A DNA stretch of 64,000 bases from Tindallia sp. (GCA_007134225.1 SLLE01000076.1:79111-143110), one strand, 5' to 3'; positions 9,524-19,695 are shown, counted from the stretch's first letter. A program made the numbers and translations. Notes: a model not told the origin generated them from the letters alone.

Positions 9524-10867
9524 CTATTCTTCCTTAAGATCACTTTCCACAATGCACGTCATATTTTCTCTATCAATAATTCGAACCTGCATATCTTTTT
9601 CGATTTTTTCACCACCTGCTGATCTTGCTTTCCAGAGTTCCCCGCGAACCATAATGAGCCCTTCCGGGTCAATGGTTTCCACCACTCTTGCCACGTCCAT
9701 CATAAACTCACGGCTGCCATGGATAATCGGAGATTTTTTTAAGCGATAGATCCCCGCCAGCATGATCACCAGTACAACGGAGCCAATGATTCCAATTCCA
9801 AAGGCCATAAAACGAAATTGTGCAAGCCATCGGTCAGAAACCAGCGGCTCTACAGGAAGATATAAAATACCCAATACCATACTAATCACACCACCGACAC
9901 CCAAAACCCCATAGGTTGGAGTGAGCGCTTCAGCAACCAGCAAACCAACCCCTAACACCATCAAAAGAGCTGCAAAGAGATTCACTTCAAAAAGACCCAG
10001 GCCGTATAAGGCCAATAATAATGAAATAGCTCCCAGAACTTCCGGCACAAAGGTTCCTGGCGAGCTGAAACCGATGATTAAACCGTAAACTCCGATCAGT
10101 AAAAGAACAAACGTTATTTGAGGATTGCTGACAAGATGGGTAATTTTTTCCTGTGTCGTTTTCTCCATCTCTCGGGCGCTTGCATTTGACGTGTTGAGCG
10201 TCACGATTCCAGACTCCAGCTCTATTTTTTCGCCATCAAGACTGTTTAAAAGTGAATCAAGGTTGCTTTCAATCAAATCAATCACACCCAATTCCAGAGC
10301 TTCACCACCGCTCAAGGTCAGGTTTTCCGTGACAAACCGTTCAGCAATATCTCCAGGCCTGTCGCGGGCCTCAGCAATGCTTTTCATGTGACCTGCCAAA
10401 AAGAGGATTGTTTTGTCGTCAGCAGCTGCACTCCCTTCCTCATCCGGTCTCACCATTACCGGCATTGCGGCACCAATGGTGGTCCCAGGAGCCATCGCTG
10501 CTTTATGTCCGCCAATCATAATAAAAGTACCGGCAGATGCGGCAATCCCACCTTGTGGAGAAACATACGTAATAATAGGAACATCCGCGCTGATCATGTC
10601 TCCCACAATATCTAAGGTGGCATTAACAAGACCGCCGGGGGTATTCAGAAGAATTACCAGAGCTTCAGCCCCATCTTTTTCAGCTACTTCAATGGATCGT
10701 CGAATATGATTGGTCGTTCCCGCCGTTACCATGCCTTCCACTTTCAGTGTGTACACAAAAGGCGAAGACTGGTTTTCTTCAGCTAAACCAACAAGCGAAA
10801 TTAAAAAAATCATCAGGGTCATTACCAATGCCACAATGGTTCTTCGATTATATAAATATTTCAACAA
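9524..10867 (-). CDS. NfeD-type membrane serine protease (ClpP class)
   Basis: The 447-residue protein has an N-terminal signal or membrane segment (about 11-30), a ClpP/SppA-like protease domain (about 35-215) with LNTPGGLVNATLDI, the presumed serine nucleophile in ASAGTFI and the lysine general base in GHKAAM, then four to five membrane helices (about 245-375) and a C-terminal NfeD OB-fold domain (about 385-447). NfeD proteases of this form cleave stomatin/slipin partners, and the slipin gene lies immediately downstream. Translation appears to begin at one of two adjacent TTG codons after GAAGGGA; no better ATG is available. Confidence 0.93.
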   Translation of the reverse strand: MLKYLYNRRTIVALVMTLMIFLISLVGLAEENQSSPFVYTLKVEGMVTAGTTNHIRRSIEVAEKDGAEALVILLNTPGGLVNATLDIVGDMISADVPIITYVSPQGGIAASAGTFIMIGGHKAAMAPGTTIGAAMPVMVRPDEEGSAAADDKTILFLAGHMKSIAEARDRPGDIAERFVTENLTLSGGEALELGVIDLIESNLDSLLNSLDGEKIELESGIVTLNTSNASAREMEKTTQEKITHLVSNPQITFVLLLIGVYGLIIGFSSPGTFVPEVLGAISLLLALYGLGLFEVNLFAALLMVLGVGLLVAEALTPTYGVLGVGGVISMVLGILYLPVEPLVSDRWLAQFRFMAFGIGIIGSVVLVIMLAGIYRLKKSPIIHGSREFMMDVARVVETIDPEGLIMVRGELWKARSAGGEKIEKDMQVRIIDRENMTCIVESDLKEE

Positions 10868-10969
10868 AATCCCTTCTTTCTGCCTTTGGATATATCATAA
10901 AAGCGATTGAATATTTTATCACACTTAATAAATACCCAAAAATTAGCAATACAATAGAGAAGAGAAAAG

Positions 10970-11003
10970 AAAAAGAGAATACCTGTCACAGCATTCTCTT
11001 TTT
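10970..11003 (-). terminator. Terminator downstream of ppdK
   Basis: An 11-bp stem (AAAAAGAGAAT with ATTCTCTTTTT) is followed by CTTTTCTC on the minus strand, ten bases after the ppdK stop. Confidence 0.8.
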
Positions 11004-11013
11004 CATCTTTGCT

Positions 11014-13665
11014 TTATTCTTTTTCTGGCTCATGCATATCATTTAAGGGATGTCTTAAGGCTGCCTGAGCCGCAGCAAGCCTGGCAATAGGAACCCGGAA
11101 CGGTGAACAGGAGACATAATCAAGACCGATCATATGACAAAACTCTACAGAATTCGGTTCGCCGCCATGTTCTCCACAAATTCCCAACTTAATGTCACTT
11201 CGTGTACTTCTTCCTTTTTCAATAGCCATTTTCATCATTTCTCCAACCCCTTTTCGATCAATCTGCTGAAAGGGGTCTTTTTCCAAAATACCTTTATCCC
11301 GGTATTCTTTAATAAATCTGCCGGAATCATCTCTGGAGAACCCATAGGCCATTTGAGTCAGGTCATTGGTTCCAAAGGAGAAAAACTCAGCACCTTCTGC
11401 AATTTCATCGGCTACGATCGTTGCTCTGGGTATTTCAATCATGGTGCCAATCAGATAAGGTACCGTTACGCCGCTTTTTTCCAACACTTCCAGAATCACT
11501 TTTTCAACCAGTTCTTTAACATATTCAAATTCTTTCACTTCTCCTACCAGCGGTATCATAATTTCCGGGATTACTTCCTGATTTTCATTTTGTTTCAATT
11601 CGGTAGCTGCTTCCATAATTGCTCTTACCTGCATTTCATATATTTCCGGATACGTAACGGCTAATCGACAACCACGGTGACCTAACATGGGATTAACTTC
11701 TTTAAGTTCGAAGACTATTTCTTTGAGGCGATTATGCGGGACTCCCATTTCAGCTGCTAGTTTTTCTATATCTTCTTTTTCGGACGGCAAGAATTCATGA
11801 AGAGGAGGATCCAGTAATCGAATCGTAACCGGACGCGCACCCATCGCTTTGAAGATTCCAATAAAGTCTTCCTTTTGCATGGGCATCAACTTATCCAATA
11901 CTTTTCGCCTGTCATCTTCTGATCTTGAAAGAATCATCCTTCTCATGACAGAGATTCGATTGTCTTCAAAGAACATATGTTCCGTCCGGCAAAGACCGAT
12001 TCCTTCCGCTCCATATTCAACTGCCTTGGCAGAATCTCTCGGTGTATCTGCATTCGTTCTCACCTTAAGTCGACGAACATTGTCCGCCCATTTCATCAGG
12101 GTTAAAAACTGCCCCCCAAGGCTTGCATCCCTCGTTTCAATTTGTCCAGAATATACATTTCCGGTATTTCCATCAAGGGAAATATAATCATCTGCTCCGA
12201 AAGACTCGGTCTCCGTTTTCATGATTCTTTCTGCTTCGTTAATGTTTAAATCACCGGCACCAGAAACACAGCATTTTCCCATTCCACGAGCTACAACTGC
12301 TGCATGGGATGTCATTCCGCCTTTTGCTGTTAAAATACCGGCTGACGCCACCATTCCCTCGATATCCTCCGGAGAAGTTTCATTTCTAACGAGTATGGCT
12401 CGTTCGCCTGCGGCATCCGCTTTAACAGCTTCTTCCGATGTAAAGCAAATCTTTCCGGAAGCTGCCCCGGAAGATGCTGGCAGCCCTTTTGTGATCAGGG
12501 CAGCATTCTCAAGGGCTTTCTCATTAAAGGTCGGATGCAACAGTTGGTCTAAGTCATTGGGATCTAACCGCAATAGTGCTTCCTCTTTTGTAATCAAGGA
12601 CTCATTCACCATATCTACCGCAATTTGAATGGCTGCATTGGCCGTGCGTTTACCAGTTCTTGTCTGAAGCATATAGAGTTTACCGGATTCAATGGTGAAT
12701 TCAATATCCTGCATATCACGATAATGAATCTCCAACGATCTCGCCACTTCATTAAATTGATTATAAGCCTCCGGCATAATCTTCTTAAGCTCTTCAATAT
12801 CACGAGGTGTTCGAATTCCAGCCACAACATCTTCTCCCTGAGCATTCATCAGAAACTCTCCATATAGTTTGTTTTCTCCTGTCGAAGGGTTTCTGGTAAA
12901 CGCAACACCAGTCCCCGATTCATCACCCATATTACCAAATACCATTACCTGAACATTCACCGCCGTACCCATTTTATGAGGTATATCGTAATGCTCCCGA
13001 TATGTTCTGGCTCTTGGATTATTCCAGGATTTAAACACTGCTTCAACCGCCATCAATAACTGTTGTTGGGGATCCTGAGGAAAATCTTTTTTTGTTTCCT
13101 TTTTAACAACAGATTTGAATGATTCCACCAGTTCTTTAAGATCCTCTGTTGTTAGTTCCGTATCTGTTTCAATTCCTTTGTCACGCTTTTTTGTTTCCAG
13201 TAAATTATCAAATTTATACTTAGGTATCTCCAGCACCACATCACTGAACATTTGAATCAGCCTTCGGTAGCTGTCATAAGCAAAGCGTGGATTTTCCGTT
13301 ATGCTTGCCATTCCTTCTGCTGTTTCATCATTAAGACCCAGATTCAAAATAGTATCCATCATTCCTGGCATGGATACTGCCGCTCCAGACCTCACGGAAA
13401 CCAACAGAGGATTGGTCGGATCCCCGAACTTTTTATCCATTTCCTTTTCCATTTCCTGATGTTTATCATCAATTTGCTGCCGAAGCTCGTCCCAAATGAT
13501 ATTTCCTTTTTCGTAATACTCGATGCAAGCCTCCGTTGTAACAGTGTATCCTGCCGGCACCGGCAAACCGATATTGGTCATTTCTGACAGATTCGACCCT
13601 TTCCCCCCTAAAAGAAATTTCATGTCTGCCGATCCTTCGCGAAAAGCATATACATACCTTTTCAA
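11014..13665 (-). CDS. ppdK: Pyruvate, phosphate dikinase
   Basis: About 883 residues. The enzyme interconverts pyruvate + ATP + phosphate and PEP + AMP + pyrophosphate, and in anaerobes often works in glycolysis or gluconeogenesis. Order of domains: N-terminal ATP-grasp nucleotide-binding domain, the phosphohistidine swivel domain with GGMTSHAAVVARGMGKCC (near residue 455, carrying the catalytic His and the regulatory Thr), and the PEP/pyruvate TIM barrel ending with GICGEHGGEP. An in-frame ATG is at 13680, but it sits inside the ribosome site; GGAGGTG placed six bases before TTG at 13665 makes LKRYVYAF the likely start, matching the usual MKKYVY beginning. The regulator gene is directly upstream. 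Confidence 0.97.
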   Translation of the reverse strand: MKRYVYAFREGSADMKFLLGGKGSNLSEMTNIGLPVPAGYTVTTEACIEYYEKGNIIWDELRQQIDDKHQEMEKEMDKKFGDPTNPLLVSVRSGAAVSMPGMMDTILNLGLNDETAEGMASITENPRFAYDSYRRLIQMFSDVVLEIPKYKFDNLLETKKRDKGIETDTELTTEDLKELVESFKSVVKKETKKDFPQDPQQQLLMAVEAVFKSWNNPRARTYREHYDIPHKMGTAVNVQVMVFGNMGDESGTGVAFTRNPSTGENKLYGEFLMNAQGEDVVAGIRTPRDIEELKKIMPEAYNQFNEVARSLEIHYRDMQDIEFTIESGKLYMLQTRTGKRTANAAIQIAVDMVNESLITKEEALLRLDPNDLDQLLHPTFNEKALENAALITKGLPASSGAASGKICFTSEEAVKADAAGERAILVRNETSPEDIEGMVASAGILTAKGGMTSHAAVVARGMGKCCVSGAGDLNINEAERIMKTETESFGADDYISLDGNTGNVYSGQIETRDASLGGQFLTLMKWADNVRRLKVRTNADTPRDSAKAVEYGAEGIGLCRTEHMFFEDNRISVMRRMILSRSEDDRRKVLDKLMPMQKEDFIGIFKAMGARPVTIRLLDPPLHEFLPSEKEDIEKLAAEMGVPHNRLKEIVFELKEVNPMLGHRGCRLAVTYPEIYEMQVRAIMEAATELKQNENQEVIPEIMIPLVGEVKEFEYVKELVEKVILEVLEKSGVTVPYLIGTMIEIPRATIVADEIAEGAEFFSFGTNDLTQMAYGFSRDDSGRFIKEYRDKGILEKDPFQQIDRKGVGEMMKMAIEKGRSTRSDIKLGICGEHGGEPNSVEFCHMIGLDYVSCSPFRVPIARLAAAQAALRHPLNDMHEPEKE

Positions 13666-13684
13666 GTCGCACACCTCCATTTTA

Positions 13685-14527
13685 TTATTTCAGTTTACCC
13701 ACATTATACCCAATTTCTCTGCATATTTCCAAAATTATACTGGCACTCTCTTCGACGGCTCGAGCAGAAACATCAATGACCGGACAACTCAGCTTTCGCA
13801 TGATTTCATCTGCATATTCAAGTTCTTCAATAATCCTTTGAATGCTGGCATAGTTAGCGCCATCTTTTAATCCCAGCGCCTTAATTCTTTCTTTTCTGAT
13901 TTCAATCAGTTTATAAGGATCTGTTGTTAATCCGATAATTTTCTGCGAAGACACATCAAAAAGCTCCTTAGGCGGCTTTACTTCGGGTACCAGAGGAACA
14001 TTGGCCACTTTAATATTTCGATGAGCCAAATACATGCTCAAAGGTGTTTTTGAAGTTCTTGAAATACCAATTAAAACAATATCTGCTTTCTTTAACCCCC
14101 GCGGATCTTTACCATCATCATACTTAACAGCAAATTCAATGGCTTCGATCTTTCTAAAATATTCCTCATCCAACTTTCTAATCAACCCTGCTTCACCAAT
14201 TGGTTTCATCTCAAACCTTTTTTCCAGTGTTTCCATGACGGAAGACATTAAATCAATAGTCAGAATTCTTCTTTTTGTCGCTTCCTGTAGCAGGTATTCT
14301 TTCACGTCTTCAAGGACAAGGGTAAACATAATGATTGAATCTTCAGGTGTTGCTTCCTCCAGCATATCTTCTATTTGAGCTTTTTCGGATACAAAAGAAT
14401 GTCTTCGAATCTCATACTCCGTATAATCAAACTGGCTCAGCGCTGCTTTTGCAACCTGCTCTGCTGTTTCTCCAATGGAATCGGACACGATTAAAATATT
14501 CATTTTTTCTCTCGAATCTTCCTGCAT
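13685..14527 (-). CDS. PPDK regulatory protein (bifunctional kinase/pyrophosphorylase, DUF299)
   Basis: The protein of about 280 residues matches the PDRP/YqfL family. It inactivates pyruvate phosphate dikinase by ADP-dependent phosphorylation of the Thr next to the catalytic His, and reactivates it by Pi-dependent dephosphorylation. Visible family features are the N-terminal ILIVSDSIGETAEQVAKAA, the P-loop-like GISRTSKTPLSMYLA (about residue 155) and GLTTDP. GGAGGGGG sits eight bases upstream of ATG 14527. Its position 19 bases upstream of ppdK and on the same transcript fits the function: the target is co-expressed. Confidence 0.95.
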   Translation of the reverse strand: MQEDSREKMNILIVSDSIGETAEQVAKAALSQFDYTEYEIRRHSFVSEKAQIEDMLEEATPEDSIIMFTLVLEDVKEYLLQEATKRRILTIDLMSSVMETLEKRFEMKPIGEAGLIRKLDEEYFRKIEAIEFAVKYDDGKDPRGLKKADIVLIGISRTSKTPLSMYLAHRNIKVANVPLVPEVKPPKELFDVSSQKIIGLTTDPYKLIEIRKERIKALGLKDGANYASIQRIIEELEYADEIMRKLSCPVIDVSARAVEESASIILEICREIGYNVGKLK

Positions 14528-14555
14528 AATCAATTCCCCCTCCTGTCCCCTTTAT

Positions 14556-15944
14556 CTAAAAAGTCATTTTTTCAGCAAGATATTGTTCAATTTGGTCCAT
14601 TGATACCCGTTCCTGCTCCATTGAATCTCTGTGCCTAATTGTCACACTTCCGTCTTCAAGTGTGTCAAAATCGATGGTGATACAATACGGTGTACCAATT
14701 TCATCATGTCGACGATAACGCTTTCCAATACTACCCGCTTCATCGTAATCAATCATATGATTGGCAGCTAACTGATCATACAGCTTCTGAGCTTCTTCTG
14801 AAAGTTTCTTAGTTAATGGCAAAACAGCTGCTTTAAAAGGAGCCAGCGCAGGGTGCAATTTTAATACCACACGACTTTCTTTTTCGTTAATCTCCTCTTC
14901 TTCATATGCATCCACCAAGAATGCCAATGCAACCCGGTCGACGCCTACAGAAGGCTCAATGCAGTAAGGAATATATTTTTCATTCGTCGTTGGATCCATA
15001 TAATGGAAGTCCGTCCCAGAATGCTCACTATGCTGTTTCAGGTCAAAGTCTGTTCGATCAGCAATACCCCAAAGTTCTCCCCATCCAAAAGGAAATTTGA
15101 ATTCAATGTCTGTCGTTGCATTACTATAATGGGATAGCTCCTCCGGTTCATGCTCTCTCATACGGATATTTTGTTCCTGAAGTCCCAGACTTAGCAGCCA
15201 ATTCCTGCAAAAATCTGACCAGTATTGAAACCATTCCATGTCGGTACCAGGCTGACAGAAAAACTCCAATTCCATTTGTTCAAACTCTCTGGTTCTAAAG
15301 GTAAAGTTCCCTGGAGTAATCTCATTTCGAAAGGCTTTACCAATTTGGCCAATACCGAAAGGTACTTTTTTTCTGGAAGAGCGCTGAACGTTCTTAAAGT
15401 TAACAAAAATCCCCTGAGCTGTTTCAGGTCGCAAGTATATTTGGGTACTGCTGTTTTCCGTAACACCCTGAAAGGTTTTAAACATCAGATTAAATTCGCG
15501 AATTTCCGTAAAATTTTTCGCTCCACATTCAGGACAGGAAACGCCTTCCGTATCAATGAAGTCTTTCATTTTTTCAAGAGACCATCCATCGACATGGGCT
15601 TCTTCTGCATCCTCTTTCAAAAAATCTTCAATGATTTTATCTGCTCGGAACCTGCTTTTGCATTCTTTGCAATCCATTAACGGATCGCTAAATCCGCCGA
15701 CATGCCCGGATGCTTCCCACGTTTTAGGATTCATCAAAATCGCAGAATCCAACCCTACGTTGTGAGGGTTTTGTTGAATAAACTTCGCCCACCAGGCTTT
15801 TTTAACATTGTTTTTCAACTCTACTCCCAATGGTCCATAGTCCCATGTATTGGCCAAACCACCATATATTTCCGAGCCTGCGAATACAAACCCTCTATTT
15901 TTGGCCATCGCTACGATCTTTTCCATACTTTTTTCCTGACTCAT
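14556..15944 (-). CDS. glyS: Glycyl-tRNA synthetase (alpha2 type)
   Basis: The 462-residue enzyme is the dimeric class II glycyl-tRNA synthetase. Class II motifs are recognisable: motif 2 around [23 protein letters not shown] and motif 3 around [14 protein letters not shown]; a CKECKSRF...CPECGAKNF pair of Cys-X2-Cys sites lies near residues 95-155. The open frame runs upstream through the T-box leader to 16115, but translation must start at ATG 15944, preceded by AAAGGAGGAAACGAC. The gene is controlled by the glycine T-box immediately upstream. Confidence 0.97.
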   Translation of the reverse strand: MSQEKSMEKIVAMAKNRGFVFAGSEIYGGLANTWDYGPLGVELKNNVKKAWWAKFIQQNPHNVGLDSAILMNPKTWEASGHVGGFSDPLMDCKECKSRFRADKIIEDFLKEDAEEAHVDGWSLEKMKDFIDTEGVSCPECGAKNFTEIREFNLMFKTFQGVTENSSTQIYLRPETAQGIFVNFKNVQRSSRKKVPFGIGQIGKAFRNEITPGNFTFRTREFEQMELEFFCQPGTDMEWFQYWSDFCRNWLLSLGLQEQNIRMREHEPEELSHYSNATTDIEFKFPFGWGELWGIADRTDFDLKQHSEHSGTDFHYMDPTTNEKYIPYCIEPSVGVDRVALAFLVDAYEEEEINEKESRVVLKLHPALAPFKAAVLPLTKKLSEEAQKLYDQLAANHMIDYDEAGSIGKRYRRHDEIGTPYCITIDFDTLEDGSVTIRHRDSMEQERVSMDQIEQYLAEKMTF

Positions 15945-15969
15945 GTCGTTTCCTCCTTTAAAATTGTTC

Positions 15970-16188
15970 AAAAAAATGCCTTTCATCCCAATAAAACCTA
16001 GGGACGAAAGACATATAACCTTCCGCGGTTCCACCCTATTTGACACAATGCTCGTGTCCACTTTGTCCTTAAGCTCCGAAGCGCCCTTCACACCTATCCG
16101 GTACCAGGCTTTCACTCTTCCCGGCTCGCTTCAACCTTCCAGCATGTTACTCCTCTTCTTCATCGCTCTACAAGTATTAATGATACTT
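15970..16188 (-). promoter_or_regulatory. T-box leader of glyS, specifier GGC (Gly)
   Basis: The T-box motif AGGGTGGAACCGCGGAAGG lies at 16019-16037 and the terminator hairpin at 15970-16014, with seven U. In stem I the codon GGC at 16083-16085 is in the same relative place (specifier, one base, CTY, two bases, GAG) as in the other T-boxes of the window. Uncharged tRNA-Gly is the predicted ligand. Confidence 0.94.
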
Positions 16189-16194
16189 ATAATG

Positions 16195-16223
16195 AATGTA
16201 TCAGATTCAGATAAAACTGTCAA
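16195..16223 (-). promoter_or_regulatory. Promoter of the glyS T-box leader
   Basis: TTGACA and TACATT are separated by 17 bases on the minus strand, upstream of the leader. Confidence 0.7.
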
Positions 16224-16267
16224 TTTTAGTATTCAAAGTCTTCTGGTAACAAGGTCTTTTCTTCAGC

Positions 16268-17263
16268 CTATAAATCGTTATAAAGGCTTATTTTGCCAAT
16301 ATGTTCACCTTTTTCCAGTAAAGCATGTGCTTCGCTTACTTGTGTAAAGCCATAGGATTTATCATGCATTAAAACCTGTAACGTTCCTGTTTGCATTAAA
16401 TTAGCTATTTTTACCAGTGTATCTCCCATTTCCTCTCTTCCGGACTCAGATAATAATGGCATTAAGAGGAATACCACATGAAGCGTTAGACCCTTTGCGT
16501 GTAGAGGAGATAAGTCATGGGTGGATCTTGTATTGGTGGAAATGATAACACCTTTAGGAGCTGCCGCCCGGAAGGAACGATCAAGGTTTTCTTTTCCCAC
16601 CGTGTCCAGAATAAGGTCAAACCCTCTTCCGTCTGTTAAACGACGGACATATTCTTCAACATTCTCTTTTGTATAATTTATCGTCTCATCTGCTCCAAGT
16701 TTCGAGGCGATTGCAGATTTTTCATCGTTGGAAACTGTAGCCGTCACATGTGCACCAAGATATTTAGCAAGCTGGACGGCCACATGACCCACACCCCCGG
16801 TTCCACCATGAATCAGTACTCTATCACCTTTTTTAACTTTCCCTCTGTTGACCAGTGCTTCCCATGCCGTCAGTGACACTACCGGTAGCGCGGCTGCCTG
16901 AGACATTGATATTTTATCAGGTTTTTTGGCCAGCAGTCGTTCATCAATCACCATGTATTCCGCCAAAGCACCACAATGCCCCCTTACACCTCCGCCCAAT
17001 GCAAAAACGTCCTCCCCTACCTTGAAATCCGTGACATCCGACGATACTTCCACGATTGTTCCCGCTGCATCTCCATGCAGCACCGCAGGAAAATCAGGTG
17101 TTGCCGCCAGGACCAGGCCGCTCCTGATTTTCGTATCGATGGGGTTCACACAAGAAGCCATTACTCTTATCTTTACATAACCAGGTTGTAAATCAGGCTC
17201 ATCCACTTCTTGTTTAACAAACACATCCGGGTTACCGAATTCATTCATCACCATTGCTTTCAT
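16268..17263 (-). CDS. Zinc-type alcohol dehydrogenase / NADPH:quinone oxidoreductase-like protein
   Basis: This protein of about 331 residues belongs to the medium-chain dehydrogenase/reductase superfamily. It has the GroES-like N-terminal domain with GDAAGTIVEV (about residue 64) and the Rossmann cofactor domain with IHGGTGGVGHVAVQLAKYLGA (about 150). Typical zinc ligands of true alcohol dehydrogenases are not evident, which favours a zinc-independent quinone oxidoreductase-like or enoyl-reductase-like enzyme using NADPH. AGGGGAA precedes the chosen ATG at 17263, where MKAMVMNEFG is a standard family start. Substrate unknown. It stands alone, upstream of the glyS leader. Confidence 0.88.
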   Translation of the reverse strand: MKAMVMNEFGNPDVFVKQEVDEPDLQPGYVKIRVMASCVNPIDTKIRSGLVLAATPDFPAVLHGDAAGTIVEVSSDVTDFKVGEDVFALGGGVRGHCGALAEYMVIDERLLAKKPDKISMSQAAALPVVSLTAWEALVNRGKVKKGDRVLIHGGTGGVGHVAVQLAKYLGAHVTATVSNDEKSAIASKLGADETINYTKENVEEYVRRLTDGRGFDLILDTVGKENLDRSFRAAAPKGVIISTNTRSTHDLSPLHAKGLTLHVVFLLMPLLSESGREEMGDTLVKIANLMQTGTLQVLMHDKSYGFTQVSEAHALLEKGEHIGKISLYNDL

Positions 17264-17549
17264 TTCCAATTCCCCTTCCCTATTATTGACCTTTTTACCC
17301 TTCTTAATAAATACATTACCCAATTTATAGTTTAATTACTTACCATTCATCTATGAATAACTCATACTCCGCTGTGCGTCCTGAATAAAGCAAGAAACCG
17401 AAAGAAGGGACGGATCACCGAGGATACGGTATTCTCACTATGAGCACACTTTTTCTCCAGATTGGAACGGAATGAGGGGGTAACATTTCAGGCAGCAGAA
17501 GATATATTTAAAATTTCATGAGTCAGCTCAGGGAATGATTGAGTAAGAC

Positions 17550-17578
17550 TTGACAAAAAAAAAGAAAAACGGTATTCT
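17550..17578 (+). promoter_or_regulatory. Plus-strand promoter
   Basis: TTGACA and TATTCT are separated by 17 bases. It is the best promoter-like pair upstream of the transporter at 18157, although it is more than 570 bases away. Confidence 0.6.
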
Positions 17579-17788
17579 GTAACGAAAGAAGAAATATAGA
17601 AGTGTATTGGATCAAGTTAAATGTAGTTAGGTGTAGGCTTTTAACTCCTCGAAACAATTGGAATCAGAGGTGCATACCACGCATGTCTAAACAACTTTTA
17701 AAGTCTCGCTATATTATTGATTGTTTTCAGATTTTTCAAACTTTTTACTCGAATTATCATGGTCTTAGTAAAGACATTTGATAGATTT

Positions 17789-17816
17789 TATGATAATGAA
17801 GTAATTCATTATCATA
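17789..17816. promoter_or_regulatory. Palindromic operator-like site
   Basis: TATGATAATGAA and TTCATTATCATA form a perfect 12-base inverted repeat around GTAA. The half sites (TGATAATGA) resemble Fur/PerR-family operator halves, but the spacing is wider than a standard 7-1-7 Fur box. No T run follows, so an operator is likelier than a terminator. Confidence 0.45.
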
Positions 17817-18156
17817 GAAGGAACAATATGATTTTTTGCAATTACGAAAGGCTTAGTATTATGCTATCTTAGAGGGACAATCATAGATGAAGGGAGTGAC
17901 TTAAAAAAAATATACTAAAAGAATTTAAAAAGATTGTTGAAGCGTAATCTTGTTTTAAGAGCTTTCTAAAGGCAATGGATCCAATCGTTTCACTGAAAAC
18001 ATATTGTTCTAAATACAGCCTGGAGGCCTTAGTAATATAGCTCTGAAGAGAAGAGTGGTCTATAGGCTATCTTCATGACAACTCGATCGTGCAGACCAAT
18101 CATAAAATTTTCAAATGAGTAAGAATTAAACTAGAATTTCATAAGGAGGTTTTTTA

Positions 18157-19695
18157 GTGGAGGCAGTATTAGAGCAAATTCAGCATTTGCAAATTTTAAA
18201 TCAATTTTGGCTTTCTATTTTCTTATTAATTCCAATGGTCCTGGTAGCAAGAACCGTTGTTGCAGGGACGAGGTTTTCGCCCATATTAATTGTTGTTATT
18301 TTCGGTTTGAGCTTAGGCTTCGTATTGGTTGCCAGTGGAGTTGCAACGCCAGGCTTATCAGAATTTCCCATTATTGATTTCATCAGCAGAACCAGTGTTT
18401 TGGCATTAACCGTTTCCTTTTTTGTTGGTGGTCAGGAAATGCGTAAGATTTTCGGCAAAAAAGATGTGCCGTATGCTGATATGGTAGTTCCCTCTACACA
18501 AGAAACTATATTGGGTACAAACAGTACCCAGCTGGTCTATATTATCAGATCTTTCTTTTTACTTCTGGGTATTGAGTCATTATACAGGATTATTGTAGGT
18601 CTTCCCTTTGGAGATATTAGTCGTTATTATTCTTTATTGGCTTATATTGGAATCATTGGTGCGATTATTTTATTGGATCATAGAGCCTCTATTACTGATA
18701 AACGACTTTATGTTAAAAAAGGGGTCGTAGAAATGATTGGGCTTACTGCAATGCTTGTTGTTACATATCATATTTCAGTAGCCATTAACCCCATCATTGG
18801 ACTTCCTCAAATTTTCTTTTCTGTAGTGCTTTCTGCTGCAGCGGGAGCAATTTTTTATAAATGGGTATTCGGACCTACCATTAAAGCTTTACTATTTGCA
18901 GGGATTCCTGTGCTTTTAGCAGCCAACTTCATCGTAGGGGGCTCTAGAATGGGAGAAGCCTTTGCTATTGAAGGAATGACTGCAGTTATGGCTTATGGAT
19001 TTTTTGGTCAGATGTTCTGGATGTTCGGAGGAATTGCTATTCTTATGTTTTTCGCAAAAACAACTCATGCTGGCATTTTAGCCCCAGGAATGGCAGGCGG
19101 CCTTTCTCACTCTGGTCTAACAGGAGCCTGTACAGCAGGAGACTTAGGAGATACTGCTGCAAAGCGAGCGCCTATTATGATCAATGTACCCTTTGTAGGC
19201 CATCTCTTTGTATTTTCTATATTGGCTATGAGTGCTGAAAGAGGCTCTTTAATGCTGGTTCCTGCCTTTCTGATCGTTTCAGCAGGCTTTCTCTTCACAT
19301 TTTTAGCCGTTAGAACTCTTAGAAAGGCTAATGGTCATGATCCTACTGAGGTTAAAGGATTGATGCAATGGTGTCTTGGAATTCAGCTCTTAGCAGTTTT
19401 CGGAGGCTTTACATTATTGGCCTTAGCAGGAATGCCTATAGGATACTCTGGTATGGCTAAATCTTCTGCTATTTCTCATTTTGGGTTATTTGCTGCAACT
19501 CAGGGAGGAATGTTCGGTGAGGAAGCGGCTGCTATGATTCCATTTATTTTTGCCATGCCGTTCTTAATCCATCCATTTGTATTCTATATGTTTGGTAAAG
19601 CCATGGAAAATGAAGGACACATGCCTAAAAAGCCTGTATATACATTAGCTGCCATAGGTACAATAGGAATTATTTATGCTTTATTGTCTGTGTAA
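18157..19695 (+). CDS. Polytopic membrane protein, probable transporter, family not recognised
   Basis: The 512-residue protein is very hydrophobic, with roughly a dozen predicted membrane helices. The most striking part is a small-residue-rich segment near residues 308-340 (GILAPGMAGG, then HSGLTGACTAGDLGDTAAKR), which looks like a re-entrant or substrate-binding loop, and a second small-residue segment GGSRMGEAFAIEGM (about 264). These are the kind of glycine-rich elements seen in secondary ion-coupled transporters. Start is GTG with AAGGAGG seven bases upstream. It is isolated between two minus-strand operons, has its own terminator, and by eye uses more A/T-ending codons than neighbours, which may indicate transfer. 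I do not recognise the family and assign no substrate. Confidence 0.8.
   Translation: MEAVLEQIQHLQILNQFWLSIFLLIPMVLVARTVVAGTRFSPILIVVIFGLSLGFVLVASGVATPGLSEFPIIDFISRTSVLALTVSFFVGGQEMRKIFGKKDVPYADMVVPSTQETILGTNSTQLVYIIRSFFLLLGIESLYRIIVGLPFGDISRYYSLLAYIGIIGAIILLDHRASITDKRLYVKKGVVEMIGLTAMLVVTYHISVAINPIIGLPQIFFSVVLSAAAGAIFYKWVFGPTIKALLFAGIPVLLAANFIVGGSRMGEAFAIEGMTAVMAYGFFGQMFWMFGGIAILMFFAKTTHAGILAPGMAGGLSHSGLTGACTAGDLGDTAAKRAPIMINVPFVGHLFVFSILAMSAERGSLMLVPAFLIVSAGFLFTFLAVRTLRKANGHDPTEVKGLMQWCLGIQLLAVFGGFTLLALAGMPIGYSGMAKSSAISHFGLFAATQGGMFGEEAAAMIPFIFAMPFLIHPFVFYMFGKAMENEGHMPKKPVYTLAAIGTIGIIYALLSV

Larger units (their letters stand above)
17264..18156. other. Gene-free 890-base region ahead of the orphan transporter
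   Basis: No convincing gene is seen on either strand. The plus strand holds a strong promoter (17550-17578), a 12+12 inverted repeat (17789-17816) and then about 340 AT-rich bases with several stops in all frames. If the promoter drives the gene at 18157, the 5' leader would be about 570 nt. I could not match the leader to any riboswitch I know. Confidence 0.5.

Noticed and set aside
11134-11664. Long open frame of 176 codons antisense to ppdK
   Set aside because: It mirrors codon bias of ppdK, has no ribosome site and no recognisable domain.
15945-16115. N-terminal extension of glycyl-tRNA synthetase
   Set aside because: The frame is open only because it crosses the T-box leader; the ribosome site and family alignment put the start at 15944.
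17580-17700. Lysine or other riboswitch in the leader of the orphan transporter
   Set aside because: An AGAGGTGC-like string is present but the conserved core and pairing of the lysine riboswitch could not be found.
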